Positions 12,699-22,700 of a stretch of DNA of 64,000 bases are shown piece by piece; position 1 is the first letter of the stretch; each line of letters starts with the position of its first letter. The DNA comes from Cladobotryum mycophilum. Taxonomy: Eukaryota > Ascomycota > Sordariomycetes > Hypocreales > Hypocreaceae. The stretch spans positions 2,441,421-2,505,420 of the forward strand of contig JAVFKD010000015.1 of the NCBI GenBank assembly GCA_036429605.1. The letters run 5' to 3'. The notes beneath the pieces are model-generated. The model ran no database searches. It had not been told where the DNA came from and worked only from the letters and a program-made list of their open reading frames with translations. A program made the translations under genes and the position numbers.

Positions 12699-13635
12699 TT
12701 CCTTACGGATTACCAACGGAACTCGCTGCCATGGTATCCAACACCGCGAGCGGGCTTGGAAGCCCGAGTTCTTCTCTGGCCTTACCGGGGCTCGCTGATC
12801 ACACCCTATCATCCCCGAATGATCTTTTACAACCGGAAATGGCTATATGCTTTCGGAAGACCCGGTTTAAAGAGCGAGGCAAACACGAAATTCAATATCT
12901 TCATATCCCATATCTGGAATAGCAGCTCTTGTCGGCTACGTTTATGACGAATGGATAAGAGCGGAACACAAATTGATGGAAAATGAATACCACCGTTGGA
13001 TAATTGCGGGCTCAGTAAAAAAAACCGCGCTCAGAAACAATAAGAAGTGTGTTTCTATCCTACAAAGGGATGCATTGGGATTTGCGAGTATGATGTCGTC
13101 GACTGTGGCACAATGGAGTGAGGGCAATTATACTGAAATGGGACCAGACTTTATCTCAGGTCAACCCGTTTCTGTAGGTATTTACAACCCAGTATATAAA
13201 AGCAGGGCTGTTCATTACCCTTTTGTCATGAGCACTTGCGCCGAAGACCTTTGAGATAAGGCATGATGAATAACATGGGCTATTGAGCGCATAAACTTGC
13301 GTATCCAGCTTCAAATTTTTCTACTTGTACAAAATTAGAAAAGAAAAAGACCGTTATTAGTCTGAATTTATAAAAAAAATCTTAAGCTAATACTAAGATA
13401 AAAAGAACACTTCCTACTGTGCAGAGCAATTATAATGGGATTACACAATTATTAGATTGTACCTTTACTAGACTTGAAGGTTGAATGTCACTGTGGCGCA
13501 CGTCCTCTAGCTTCAGCCACAGAACATGACACGCTACGTAATTGTTACAACCCAGGATATGAATCTTGCGACTGTATTATCTCACTGACTTGAGAAAGCT
13601 ACTCTCATAAAGATATAGTGATACTGTCCAACACC
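12699..13635. other. Intergenic region with an AT-rich patch
   Basis: No supported gene between CWC21 and USE1. It contains a small inverted repeat (CGGGCTT and AAGCCCG, near 12758-12774), a TATATAAAAG box at about 13193 that lacks a recognised downstream gene, and an AT-rich stretch at about 13310-13440. Confidence 0.55.
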
Positions 13636-14748
13636 ATGGCTACAACAGACGGCGACCGAAATTCCCACGATATCTCTTCGAGAGAGCTCTCCATACTCCT
13701 TTCTCGGTTAAAACAGAACGTTCTTCATCCCACTCAGGAGGATGAACGAAGGCTACGGATCAGCGAGTATGAGAGAACCAGAGTGGAAATGGTAGGACTC
13801 CACGGCTTCGATTTTTAAAAGAGGGTGACTGCTAAGGTAGTATCGCACAGAACCTAAATTTTGCGCAATCGGCATTCAACAAACTCGAGCAAACATCTGG
13901 TAATAGGCATACGGGAAGGAGAACAGATGCGCAGGTAGATCTGGGTGCGCAAAGAGAGATACTAGAGTTATTATTCGATCGACTTGAAGATTACAAGAAG
14001 GTAAGTAGTGCCGATTCTCTGGTTGGACAGAGACTGACCAATGGCATAGTTGGCGGTAGACAATGAAGAGGAGGGCAGTTCTGAAGAGGATCTCCTTGGA
14101 GACATCATACACACACCGAGTGAAAGTCAAGACTCAAGAAGGTCGTCAGATGCCAAGGGAGACGGTGCTCCTGAAGAAAGGATACATAAGCCTGAACTGC
14201 CAACATCTCTAATGGAAACGGAGTCGACACCGGAGCCACCAGCGCAACCCTCGAGCGATACACCTCATCCCACTACTACGACGATAGAACACCCTACAGA
14301 AACATCACAGACATTACGGGCTCGAGGATCCAACACACCTTCCTCACAGACAGCACACAGCACAGCTCGTGCCGCGCTCTTTGCCAATCGCCGAAAGCCA
14401 GTAACTCCGCAGACAACGACAGCCACAGCCGAGGCCATCTTAGATCAGCAGCGGGGCGAACAAGAGGCCATTCTAGAATCGATCCGGAAGATGGCGGGCT
14501 CTCTCAAGACCAGCTCCCAGAGCTTTTCGGCGTCACTGGAATTAGACAAGGACAGGCTTGGCGCGGCTAGCTCCAGCATGGAGAAGTCGGAACTCGGCAT
14601 GGAAGCGGCGAAGGGTAGAATGGGTTCTCTACAAAGAATGACAGAAGGAGAAGGCTTCTTCGGGAGAATGTGGCTCTATGGGTGGGTATATGTATTAATG
14701 TTCCTACTTGTGGGAGTGGCAATGTTTCTCCCCAAGCTTAGGTTTTGA
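13636..14748 (+). CDS. USE1: USE1-type SNARE of Golgi-to-ER transport
   Basis: Three exons, 13636-13791, 13851-14000 and 14050-14748, all in phase 0, giving 334 residues. The N-terminal helices include ELSILLSRLKQNVL and ILELLFDRLEDYKKL. A Ser/Pro/Thr-rich linker follows (about residues 115-215). The C-terminal part is a SNARE-like heptad helix from about residue 245 with an Asp in the central layer (LELDKDRL), as Use1 proteins have. The last 25 or so residues form a transmembrane anchor (WVYVLMFLLVGVAMFL) with only PKLRF after it. This fits a tail-anchored ER SNARE that in yeast pairs with Ufe1, Sec20 and Ykt6/Sec22 for retrograde fusion. The assignment rests on architecture plus the N-terminal match. 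Confidence 0.82.
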
Positions 14749-14926
14749 GCATTTTGGGATTCAAGGGGCGGGTAATGGGAGCGTTGTATATTTGATGCTC
14801 ATAATATCAGCATAGGTGCAGACTAGAGATGATTATATGATACCATTCGGAGTCCATATGTTGAATGAATAAGTAACCCTTGTGGCTATAGGTGAGGAAA
14901 ACGCCCAGAACATCACATTCCACTAC

Positions 14927-15508
14927 CTATATATTTATAGCAGGACTGCCACATACAATCTCCATCTCAGTGAGATTAGGCTGCGCGATTCGATCCCTTG
15001 ATTCGTCAACGTTGAACATCTCTATCGTGGGCAAATTGGCCTCAGTTGGATTATCCGATACGATCTGCTCCGTGATTTTCTGGACCTCGGGCTTCTCCTC
15101 GACTGGGGGCCAAGGCATCCCACGTAGCTGAGCGTTTACTTCCATGCAATACTCGTAGCAGAACCGAAGGCGACGACCAATAGGTTTACCCCCGGTCTAT
15201 GCCACACATGCTCATTAATAAAAAGTCCAATTTCCCATCTCACGAAGGAGGGCGAAAAACTTACCGGTGGCGAGTATTGAAAGAATAAACTTGACATAAT
15301 CCCCTGTTTGAGCACACGGTCTTGCCATTCGATTCCGGTCTTGATGCGGAAGAATTCCATGAAGTACTCCATTTCCTGGCACCATGGGCCGGAGCATGGG
15401 CTTGGCCGATGGTAGCTTGACTGGCTCGTACCCTTCTTCTTCATAAACTTGGCTGTGAACCAGTAGAGGTGAGGTTTGGCGTTGGATTCCCAGAGCTGTT
15501 ATCAAGTT

Positions 15509-15540
<32 letters not shown>

Positions 15541-16289
15541 AAAGGGGGTGACAACTACTTACACTGAGGGTATATTTCTGCCCAAGTTCTCCTGTTTCCT
15601 CATCGTCGCGAGTAATGACGATCTGATATGGGAAAAAGTCTCGGTCGTGATATATGTGGAAGAGATCTAGGCATTACCGATTAAAAAGCCTGGAGATGTA
15701 AATGAACTCACGCCATGCCGACTTACTCGGATTGACGCCTCGCTCTCCCTGCCGTTTGCCTCTTTCCAAGCGAGCCCGTTCCCGCTTCGCTGCGTTCTGT
15801 TTAGCGAGAAAGTTTTTCATGGAGTATTGTCTCTCAGGCTCCCTCTTCTCATTGACAGTCGAGAACTCGAACCAGTCATAGTGAACAATGTGTAGGCGCT
15901 TGCCTCGAGCTAAACCTTCTTTAACTGTACTGAACTATGAGCTTTCTGGTTTGAGGAGAAATACTAGGGGGAGAAGAAGAAGAAGAAGAAGAAGAAGAAG
16001 AAGAAGAAGAAGAAGAAGAAGAAGAAGAAGAAGAAGAAGAAGAAGAAGAAGAAGAAGAAGAAGAAGAAGAAGATTGAAGGGGAACATGATGAGAAAAGAA
16101 CATACCGCGTGAGACTCTCTGATTGAACTGCTCTCGTGTACAAAGAAGGTGAGTGACGTCTTCGCCAAAATCCTCGGAGAACACCCCCTTGCGGATCTTG
16201 GTCCATTGCTGGAGATTATCCAGGGTAAGTTGGCCGGGCAGTGGACCGGCACTGGCTAGAACACGATTCTTGAATATTTGACGAGGCAT
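14927..16289 (-). CDS. BRCT-domain protein of unknown function
   Basis: Five exons on the minus strand: 16289-16106, 15924-15727, 15666-15563, 15495-15265 and 15196-14927, giving 328 residues. The N-terminal segment (FKNRVLASAGPLPGQLTLDN, then IRKGVFSEDFGEDVTHLLCT) and RLHIVHYDWFEFS form a single BRCT domain, about residues 4-90; the HYDWFE tryptophan helix is the classical core. A basic stretch (KRERARLERGKRQGERG) and a second conserved region of unknown fold (FHIYHDRDFFPYQIVITRDD, then HLYWFTAKF) follow. BRCT domains usually bind phosphopeptides or DNA ends in DNA-damage responses, but this subfamily has no role known to me. Introns 1 and 3 contain long microsatellites. It is convergent with USE1, with 178 bp between the stops. 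Confidence 0.85.
15509..15534. repeat. GA microsatellite within an intron of the BRCT gene
   Basis: Thirteen AG units inside intron 15496-15562. On the sense (minus) strand this is a CT tract directly before the branch-like CTAAC and the acceptor. Confidence 0.9.
15973..16073. repeat. GAA/TTC trinucleotide microsatellite within an intron of the BRCT gene
   Basis: About 33 uninterrupted GAA units (101 bp) inside intron 15925-16105. The sense strand of the gene reads TTC/TCT. The repeat makes spurious poly-Arg and poly-Ser open frames on the two strands. Confidence 0.95.
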
Positions 16290-16884
16290 GGCTTTGAGTA
16301 CATTGAACAATAAGAGGAGCCTTTGGTAGGGAGTGGGGGAGAAAAGACGAACTTGAGATGAGAACTGATGAGGGTGAAGATAAAATGGAGGAAGCTGGAG
16401 TATAGTCTGTAGGAATCGCAGGTGATGACTGAGAATGGCCTGAGTTGTAGGAACCAAGGAAAGAATAAGATAAACTACCATCTTTAGGGAGCAGGGAGAG
16501 CTGTCAGTATGTCATCTCATCTATTGCACGCAGTATGCACCGAAGTGTGAATCACTCTGGTATCGTCTGGACACTGAGTTAGGACCCCAAGCAACCAGGC
16601 AGATACCCCAGCAGCCAACTGTTTCCCAGTTGTCCCAAGCCCGCATAAAGGATATCAGCCCAGCAACAGAAATCAAGAGTCGAAAAAACTCAGAAAGAGA
16701 AGCTATCGTAATAAGATCTAATATTCCCCCCAAAATGAGGGTATTTAAAAGAATGAAGAGTATTTAAAAAGTCAGGCAAACAAAATTACCTTGGCTCAAG
16801 CAAATAGTATCAACAAGAATATGTAACCCTTTCCAGTATAATCCTTTATATGGGATCCACATCTCTTTTTTATACATTTTTCCG
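16290..16884. other. Interval between the BRCT gene and trpC
   Basis: This 595-bp stretch holds the BRCT gene promoter and the trpC 3' UTR, since both genes read on the minus strand. AT-rich sequence near 16735-16860 fits trpC 3' end signals. No other gene was seen. Confidence 0.6.
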
Positions 16885-19232
16885 CTATCGGATTTCCTTT
16901 CCAACCTTCACGAAAGCAGCAATTTTCTCTAGGCTTTGTTTTCCATCCTCCTCGACGCCGCTGCTGACATCAACTCCGATGACTTGGCTGCTCAGACTTC
17001 CAAGCGCGTTGACGGCTTCCGCAACGTTGTCAGGGTTTAGCCCACCTGCCAGGAACACTCGGAGTTCGGGGTCCTTCTCCAAGACTGCCTTGACGCTAGA
17101 AACATCCAGTAGCTTTCCAGAACCAGCTCCTGAATCCAGCAAGGGTATGGCGTGATATCCTCGAAGCCCCAGGCCAACGTGGTCGGGCTTGAAGGATCGA
17201 ATGACGGGAACAGGAATGAGATTAGCCCATTCCAGTGGCTCTTCACCATGAAGCTGGACAAAGTCCAAGTTGTAGGCCCTTTGCTTTTCCAAGACTTCGC
17301 TCAGGGGCTGGTTCTGGAAGATGCCAACAACCTTGGGACGAGCGTCATCGAGGGCATGGGTGGACGCCGTGAAGAAGTCTGTGGCACCGGCAGGGGGCAA
17401 TGATGGCTTGGATTCGGATTCTTTAGAGTCAGCATAGGAGTGTACGGCTTTTGAGATGGCAAGAGCGGTTTCGTGGGAGATGCATCGCTTCGCTCCCGGG
17501 ACCAAACAGATTCCCACAAAATTAGCGCCCGACTTGACCGCCTGCTCAGCAGCTTCAACGCTGCGCGTGCCACAAATCTTAACGTGTAATTTCTTTGGAG
17601 TTTCATCTTTTGGTGCGGGCTTTACGCCAGAGCAGAGCTCGCTGATGAAAACGGTGGCATCGGGTGCTCTCATGATTGCCTCACCAACAAGAATGGCGTT
17701 GATGCCGTCCCTCTTGCACTCCAACACGTCGTCGTGGGAGTTGATGCCACTCAGCGCAGCGATAATTGTGGTCTCAGGGACCATGCTTCGTAGTCGGCTA
17801 GTGGTCTTTGTGTCCACCTCAAAAGTCTCCAAGTTGCGGTTGTTCACACCAATGACCTTGGACCCCAGCTTGACAGTCCTTGTCATTTCGTCGGCAGTCT
17901 GAACTTCAACCAATGGCTCCATTCCGAGAGAGAGAGAATATTTGTACAGTCGGGTAAGCAACTCGTCGTCGAGCATTTTGACGATCAGCAAGACTGTATC
18001 GGCTCCAGCCAATCGCGCCTCCAGAATTTGATACTCGTCAAAAATGAACTCCTTGCGCAGGATAGCGGGTCTGTTTGGCATTCCGTTTAGAACTTGGCGA
18101 ACAGCCCTCAGATCATCAATGCTTCCCTTGAACCATTCGGGCTCGGTCAAAACTGAGATGACACTTGCTCCGGCTAAGGCGTATTTCCGTGCCTGAACAG
18201 GAGCGCAGGTTTCCAATGCGAAGATTCCCTTGGAAGGAGACCCACGCTTGATTTCCGCCATGAGGGTAATGTCGAAAGGGGTTTGTCGCATACGGTTAAC
18301 AAAAGGTACCAATGGGGGAGCGGCGTTTAAGTCGTATGCGGCTTGGAGATCAGACATGCGCTGGGAAGGGATTTCCCGTTGTATGGCCACCGCAGCTCTT
18401 CGGTGTTCGTAAATGGTTTGAAGAATGTTGTTCTTCTTTGGCCTGAAGGGGAGTGTCTCCTCCTTCTTGGTAGCTGTTGTCTTTTGGAGTTTCTCATTTT
18501 CCTCCCAGGTGCCGCCTTGCATGTGGAGGAAGTTCTTAATCATGACGCGACCCTCGGCCGTGAGGATACTCTCGGGATGGAACTGGACACCTTCAACGAC
18601 ATACTTCTTGTGGCGGACACCTTGGATAATTCCGGGGGATCCGTCAGGCTTGTCTACCCAAGATGAAACCTCGAGACATTCAGGCAGTGTGAGATGAGTG
18701 CCTGCAAGGGAGTGGTATCTAGTGACGGGTAGACCTTGGGACAGACTAGAAAAGACACCTTTGCCGTCATGGGTTAAGGGAGATGTCTTGCCATGAAGCC
18801 ATTCACCAGCGGAGGACACATCGCCACCATAGACATCAAATATGCATTGCCTGGTGGGAATTAGATATATATATATATGTGTGTGTGGCAAGAAAGGATG
18901 GGGGTGACCTACAATCCCATGCAGACACCAAAGACGGGGACCTTGCCAGCAAAATGTCGGATGACATCTCGACTAACGCCGGAGTCGGTCTGGGGATGAC
19001 CAGGACCAGGGCTGATGATGATCTGGGTGGGCTTCTTCTCAATCAATTCTTCGACAGTGATCTTATCATTTCTGAAAACATGAACAGTGGCACCCTCAAG
19101 GACGAGGTACTGGTAAATATTCCAAGTGAAGGAATCATAGTTGTCAATGAGGATGAGGTTGGACGCAGTCGGGACAGGTGGTGAAGGGTCAGGCTGATGA
19201 GGGGAATGGTCGATAAGCTCGGTGGGTGGCAT
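16885..19232 (-). CDS. trpC: Trifunctional tryptophan biosynthesis protein: glutamine amidotransferase, IGP synthase and PRA isomerase
   Basis: Two exons, 19232-18913 and 18850-16885, give 761 residues, the expected length. Residues 25-215 are the class I glutamine amidotransferase of anthranilate synthase, with catalytic Cys104 in FGVCMGLQ and His198/Glu200 in GVQFHPES. Residues about 248-515 are indole-3-glycerol-phosphate synthase (MAEIKRGSPSKG near 305, RKEFIFDEYQ near 372, GVNNRNLETFEVD near 441). Residues 528-761 are phosphoribosylanthranilate isomerase (KICGTRS with Cys533, LHGEE, and FLAGGLNPDN near the end). The protein supplies ammonia to anthranilate synthase I (TrpE, not in the window) and performs two later steps to indole-3-glycerol phosphate. 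The single 62-nt intron splits the nucleophile loop just after CMGL. A perfect TGAGTCA site lies upstream. The gene is divergent from NUP188. Confidence 0.98.
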
Positions 19233-19759
19233 CTTGAAGGTTGAAAGGCTGCAGATATGATATGATAATGAATAATAGGTCAAAGCGTCTCGGATACTAA
19301 ACAAACAATAAACAATAGGCCTTGGCCAAACGACCCTTCTGATTCAGAATCGAAAACTAATGATGATGATGATGATGATGGTGAGTCAATCCAACATTTG
19401 CTGACCTCTCAATGCTGTTAAGATTAATTAAATAAGCCCATTAAGAAGGTATCTTATCGCCTATTGTACTAGTACCTAATCGAATAGACCCAATATTCCG
19501 CTGCCTGAAGTGCCGGTTGCGGTGAAGCTCTTTGGGAGTTCTTGTCCACACACACTTGCCTCTGATTGCCCGGCTTAACTTCGGGTTCCTGAGCTCAACC
19601 AAAAAGTTGGACCTGCCCTGCTGCAGCTGTTGATATACACTACAGGTTCTGGTTCGTGCTGCAGCGCGTCGTCAAAACTGCAGATTCAACACCTTTACAC
19701 TATCCAAAACCAAAAGTGATGCATCGCGTGCCACTGCCACTTTATTGACGCTCGTGGCA
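19233..19759. promoter_or_regulatory. Divergent promoter region trpC/NUP188
   Basis: This 527-bp interval separates the two start codons. On the trpC side it carries a Gcn4/CPC1-type site and a short GAT microsatellite (about 19362-19380). On the NUP188 side it is moderately GC-rich with no recognised element. Confidence 0.65.
19382..19388. promoter_or_regulatory. Gcn4/CPC1 (general amino-acid control) site TGAGTCA
   Basis: Perfect palindromic TGASTCA heptamer about 150 bp upstream of the trpC start codon. In Neurospora and Aspergillus, tryptophan genes are activated through this element by CPC1/CpcA during amino-acid starvation. One heptamer can occur by chance, but the position and target gene make a functional site likely. 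Confidence 0.65.
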
Positions 19760-22700
19760 ATGGCGCCGGTGTCCGATCGAAACTATTTCCCCTCCCTGGA
19801 AGAATGCTTGACCGGGGAGAAGGTTCTTTTGTGAGCATGCATTCCTCTGTTTGGCATCTTGAAGCTGGGTTAAAAAAAGAATGCGACTGACTAGAACAAT
19901 CTTCATCATTATAGATCTTGGAAGCTTGTCGCAACTGCGCTTTCTGACGGTACTGGCCAACGACAAAAGAGCTCCGCAATTGTCAAATTCTTCGACGATG
20001 ATTATGTTCGTGGACTCTTGAAGGATCCTGCAACCGCGTTTGCGCCGCCCAACGATGCGTCCAGGAAAGACTTCGAGACCAAGACAGCACCAATTAACGT
20101 CACCTCAGCCTCGACCGAGAAACTTGACATTAAACAACTGAAAGAAGATGCGGAGTGGCTCAGCAAGACGGCCAGGGTCAACCTGGTTGCTGCTCTACGT
20201 GTCGCTGCTATAGAGCACCAGTCTCGAGCTACTCGACATCTCCTAGGCCCGTTATCATCTCAAGACGCCGCAAATCTACAAGAGGCCACGGGCCTTCAGA
20301 ATGGGCAGGGAACGGCTTTTTTGTCAGATATGGGGGCATCGGCAGCGTTGGATACCGATGAGATTTCTACCGAATTCGAAAAGACCGACTCGAGACGACG
20401 ACGCCTATTCGACACCTTGCTAACTGAGCGACGCTTTTTCATGATGGCTGCAGATTATGCAACCTCCATCAAGCTATACGGACGCCTTCCAATATTCGCG
20501 CCAGGAGACGACACGGTGGTCGATTTATACAACTTGAAGTCACCAACGTCGACTCGGGAGAGCTTGGACGGCTTACTCCCAGCCTACCTTGATGCTATCA
20601 CGGATTGCATGAAAAATATAGAGGCTGGCGTGAGGTCCGTAGCAGATGATCAATTGCTGCTTGTCGACGAGGTCGAGCTGGACTGGTTGAGAAGTCATAT
20701 GACTGAGGTCATTCATGGTCTGTCCGTGGTGCTCCAGGTGGTGGATAGCTATGGAACCGATGTCCCCCTTCCAATGATATTAACCAGTGGTTTGCATTAA
20801 TGGAGGTCTATGGCTTCTTTAATGCCATCCAACCTGTTTGTCCCACCAACGCCCAAGTTTCGATTGTTTAGCTAACCACCTTCCTAGATACACGAGAGCA
20901 TTGGCGAATTGATTGTGCCACTGAAAACCCTATCCACAGCAATCTCAATCGGCCTGCTCAAGCCATTCAGAGCTCTAGCGTATCTAACTGCCCGTGACGA
21001 AGACTCAACTCATGGGGACGACATGTACGATTCGTATTTACTATCGCCAGATGTTCTAGAACAAATCCATAAGACCATCGTCGACGCGGCTAGCGTGGAT
21101 TCCGAGAGCGCTAGCCCTGTCATCTTTACATGGTCATTTCTCTTGCATCGTTTGAACGTATCATATCAGGCCAGAACAGAAAAGAGGGACAACCTGTTAC
21201 AGCAAAAGGCCCGAGAGAACTTCGAGACGCGAGGTGTAACCCGAACAACTCCAGGGAGGCGCAATTCCGCAGGTAGCATTTTCTCTATTGAGTCATCAAA
21301 GTTCGACGGGTTTTTGGAAAACGCCTCTACCCCGAGAGATATGCAAGTCGTTGAGCAGCTTGCCGCGGGTGTCACGGCCCATGGCAGAGTGTTTGACGTC
21401 ATATCTAGAATGGCTGAGACACTGGGACCAGCTGTTGGAGGCAGTATGACACCACTGATTAGCTCACGTGTCAGGGTCGTCTTTCTAGAGCTCCTCAAAG
21501 TCTCCTATCCCTTCGTTGGTTATCAGTCGGATTCCGTGAGTTGCTTGCTTTCCGTGCTTTCTCCTGGCCGGGGCTATTGGGACTTGTCTCCTTCAGAAAA
21601 TCTGTCTTCTTCGCAGGATATTCTGGCATCTGTCATAAACGATGATCATGCCATGAACTTCTATTTCCAGCAAACCATCGACCGATATCCATACGAGTTT
21701 CTTCCCTTTATAACACTATGCCGGACCCTCTGCACTGCAACGGCTCAGCTTGATGAGGACAGGTCGGACATAATCCTTAATCTTCTTCGAAAAACCCCAA
21801 CAGTGACCTTCTCTCTCCCTGACACGTTTCAGGACTATGAGCTTGTTCAAGAGGACGAAAATACAAACTCATTCTGCCTTTTGGAAGACATCCCACTTAT
21901 CTCTCTCTCATCATCATGGAGCCGGAGGTTCATCGAAGATGATGCCTACAGAATACCAGTGGGCTCATATGGGCGGTTCATTACGGATACTGGCCGTGTT
22001 GTTCAGATGGACTATCAGCACTCTACCTTGTCATTGCTAGGGCGGCAGCTGGAAATCAATCTAGCAAAGGAAGGTTACCGATCTGAACTGGGCATGCTGC
22101 AACCTGAGGAGATTGCGGAGGTCATTTCATTGCTGGCGACATTGCTCCGCATGGAACAGATGAAAGCGGCAAAGGAAGGCACTGCCAGCTCTTTGGTTCA
22201 CCATGAGGACGATCTCATGTCCGAGTTCAGCAAACACATCAGTAGCGGCAAGGATATTGTTACTGTGGTGTGCGAGACAATGGATTACTACATGCAGGAT
22301 GAACTAGCCATGGCTGAAGATGTGGCTGTGAACATTTTGAGCTCCTGTATTAAATTCCTGCATGCTGTCCTGCAGATTCAGCCTACCAGAGTGTGGTCCT
22401 ATCTTGCCAAGAGTGAGCTGCTAAACTCTGAATCAAGAGCAGGGAAGCTTACGAAAATCACTGGCAGCCTTGACTTGGTTTCGGAGAGGTTTGAATTTTT
22501 GATATCTTCGCTCTCGCTATTTTCTGGGCTTATTGAGACCGTCATGTCTTCAGCAGTTCAACGCCGGGCAGGGAACAAGACTGCAAGCCGACAACAAGCC
22601 GAGTCCAACCCATGGATTGGGATGGCTGATAAAGTGCTTTCAAAAGTCAGCTTCTCCATTGCTCAGACTTCAGTAGATGTGTTTGAGAACACTTCGACCT

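Noticed and set aside
12758..12774. Hairpin-like sequence considered as part of a tRNA
   Set aside because: Only one short stem is present. No T-arm motif or acceptor stem could be matched.
15888..16112. Arginine-rich open frame on the plus strand and serine-rich frames on the minus strand
   Set aside because: They are produced by the GAA/TTC microsatellite inside the intron of the BRCT gene.
16885..19232. trpC as part of a secondary-metabolite cluster
   Set aside because: All neighbours are housekeeping genes, and the three-domain layout is the normal primary-metabolism enzyme.
20742..20791. 50-nt intron as an explanation of the NUP188 frame change
   Set aside because: The phase fits, but the donor GTGGTG is poor, no proper branch site is present and family-like coding sequence would be lost. 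A missing C is simpler.
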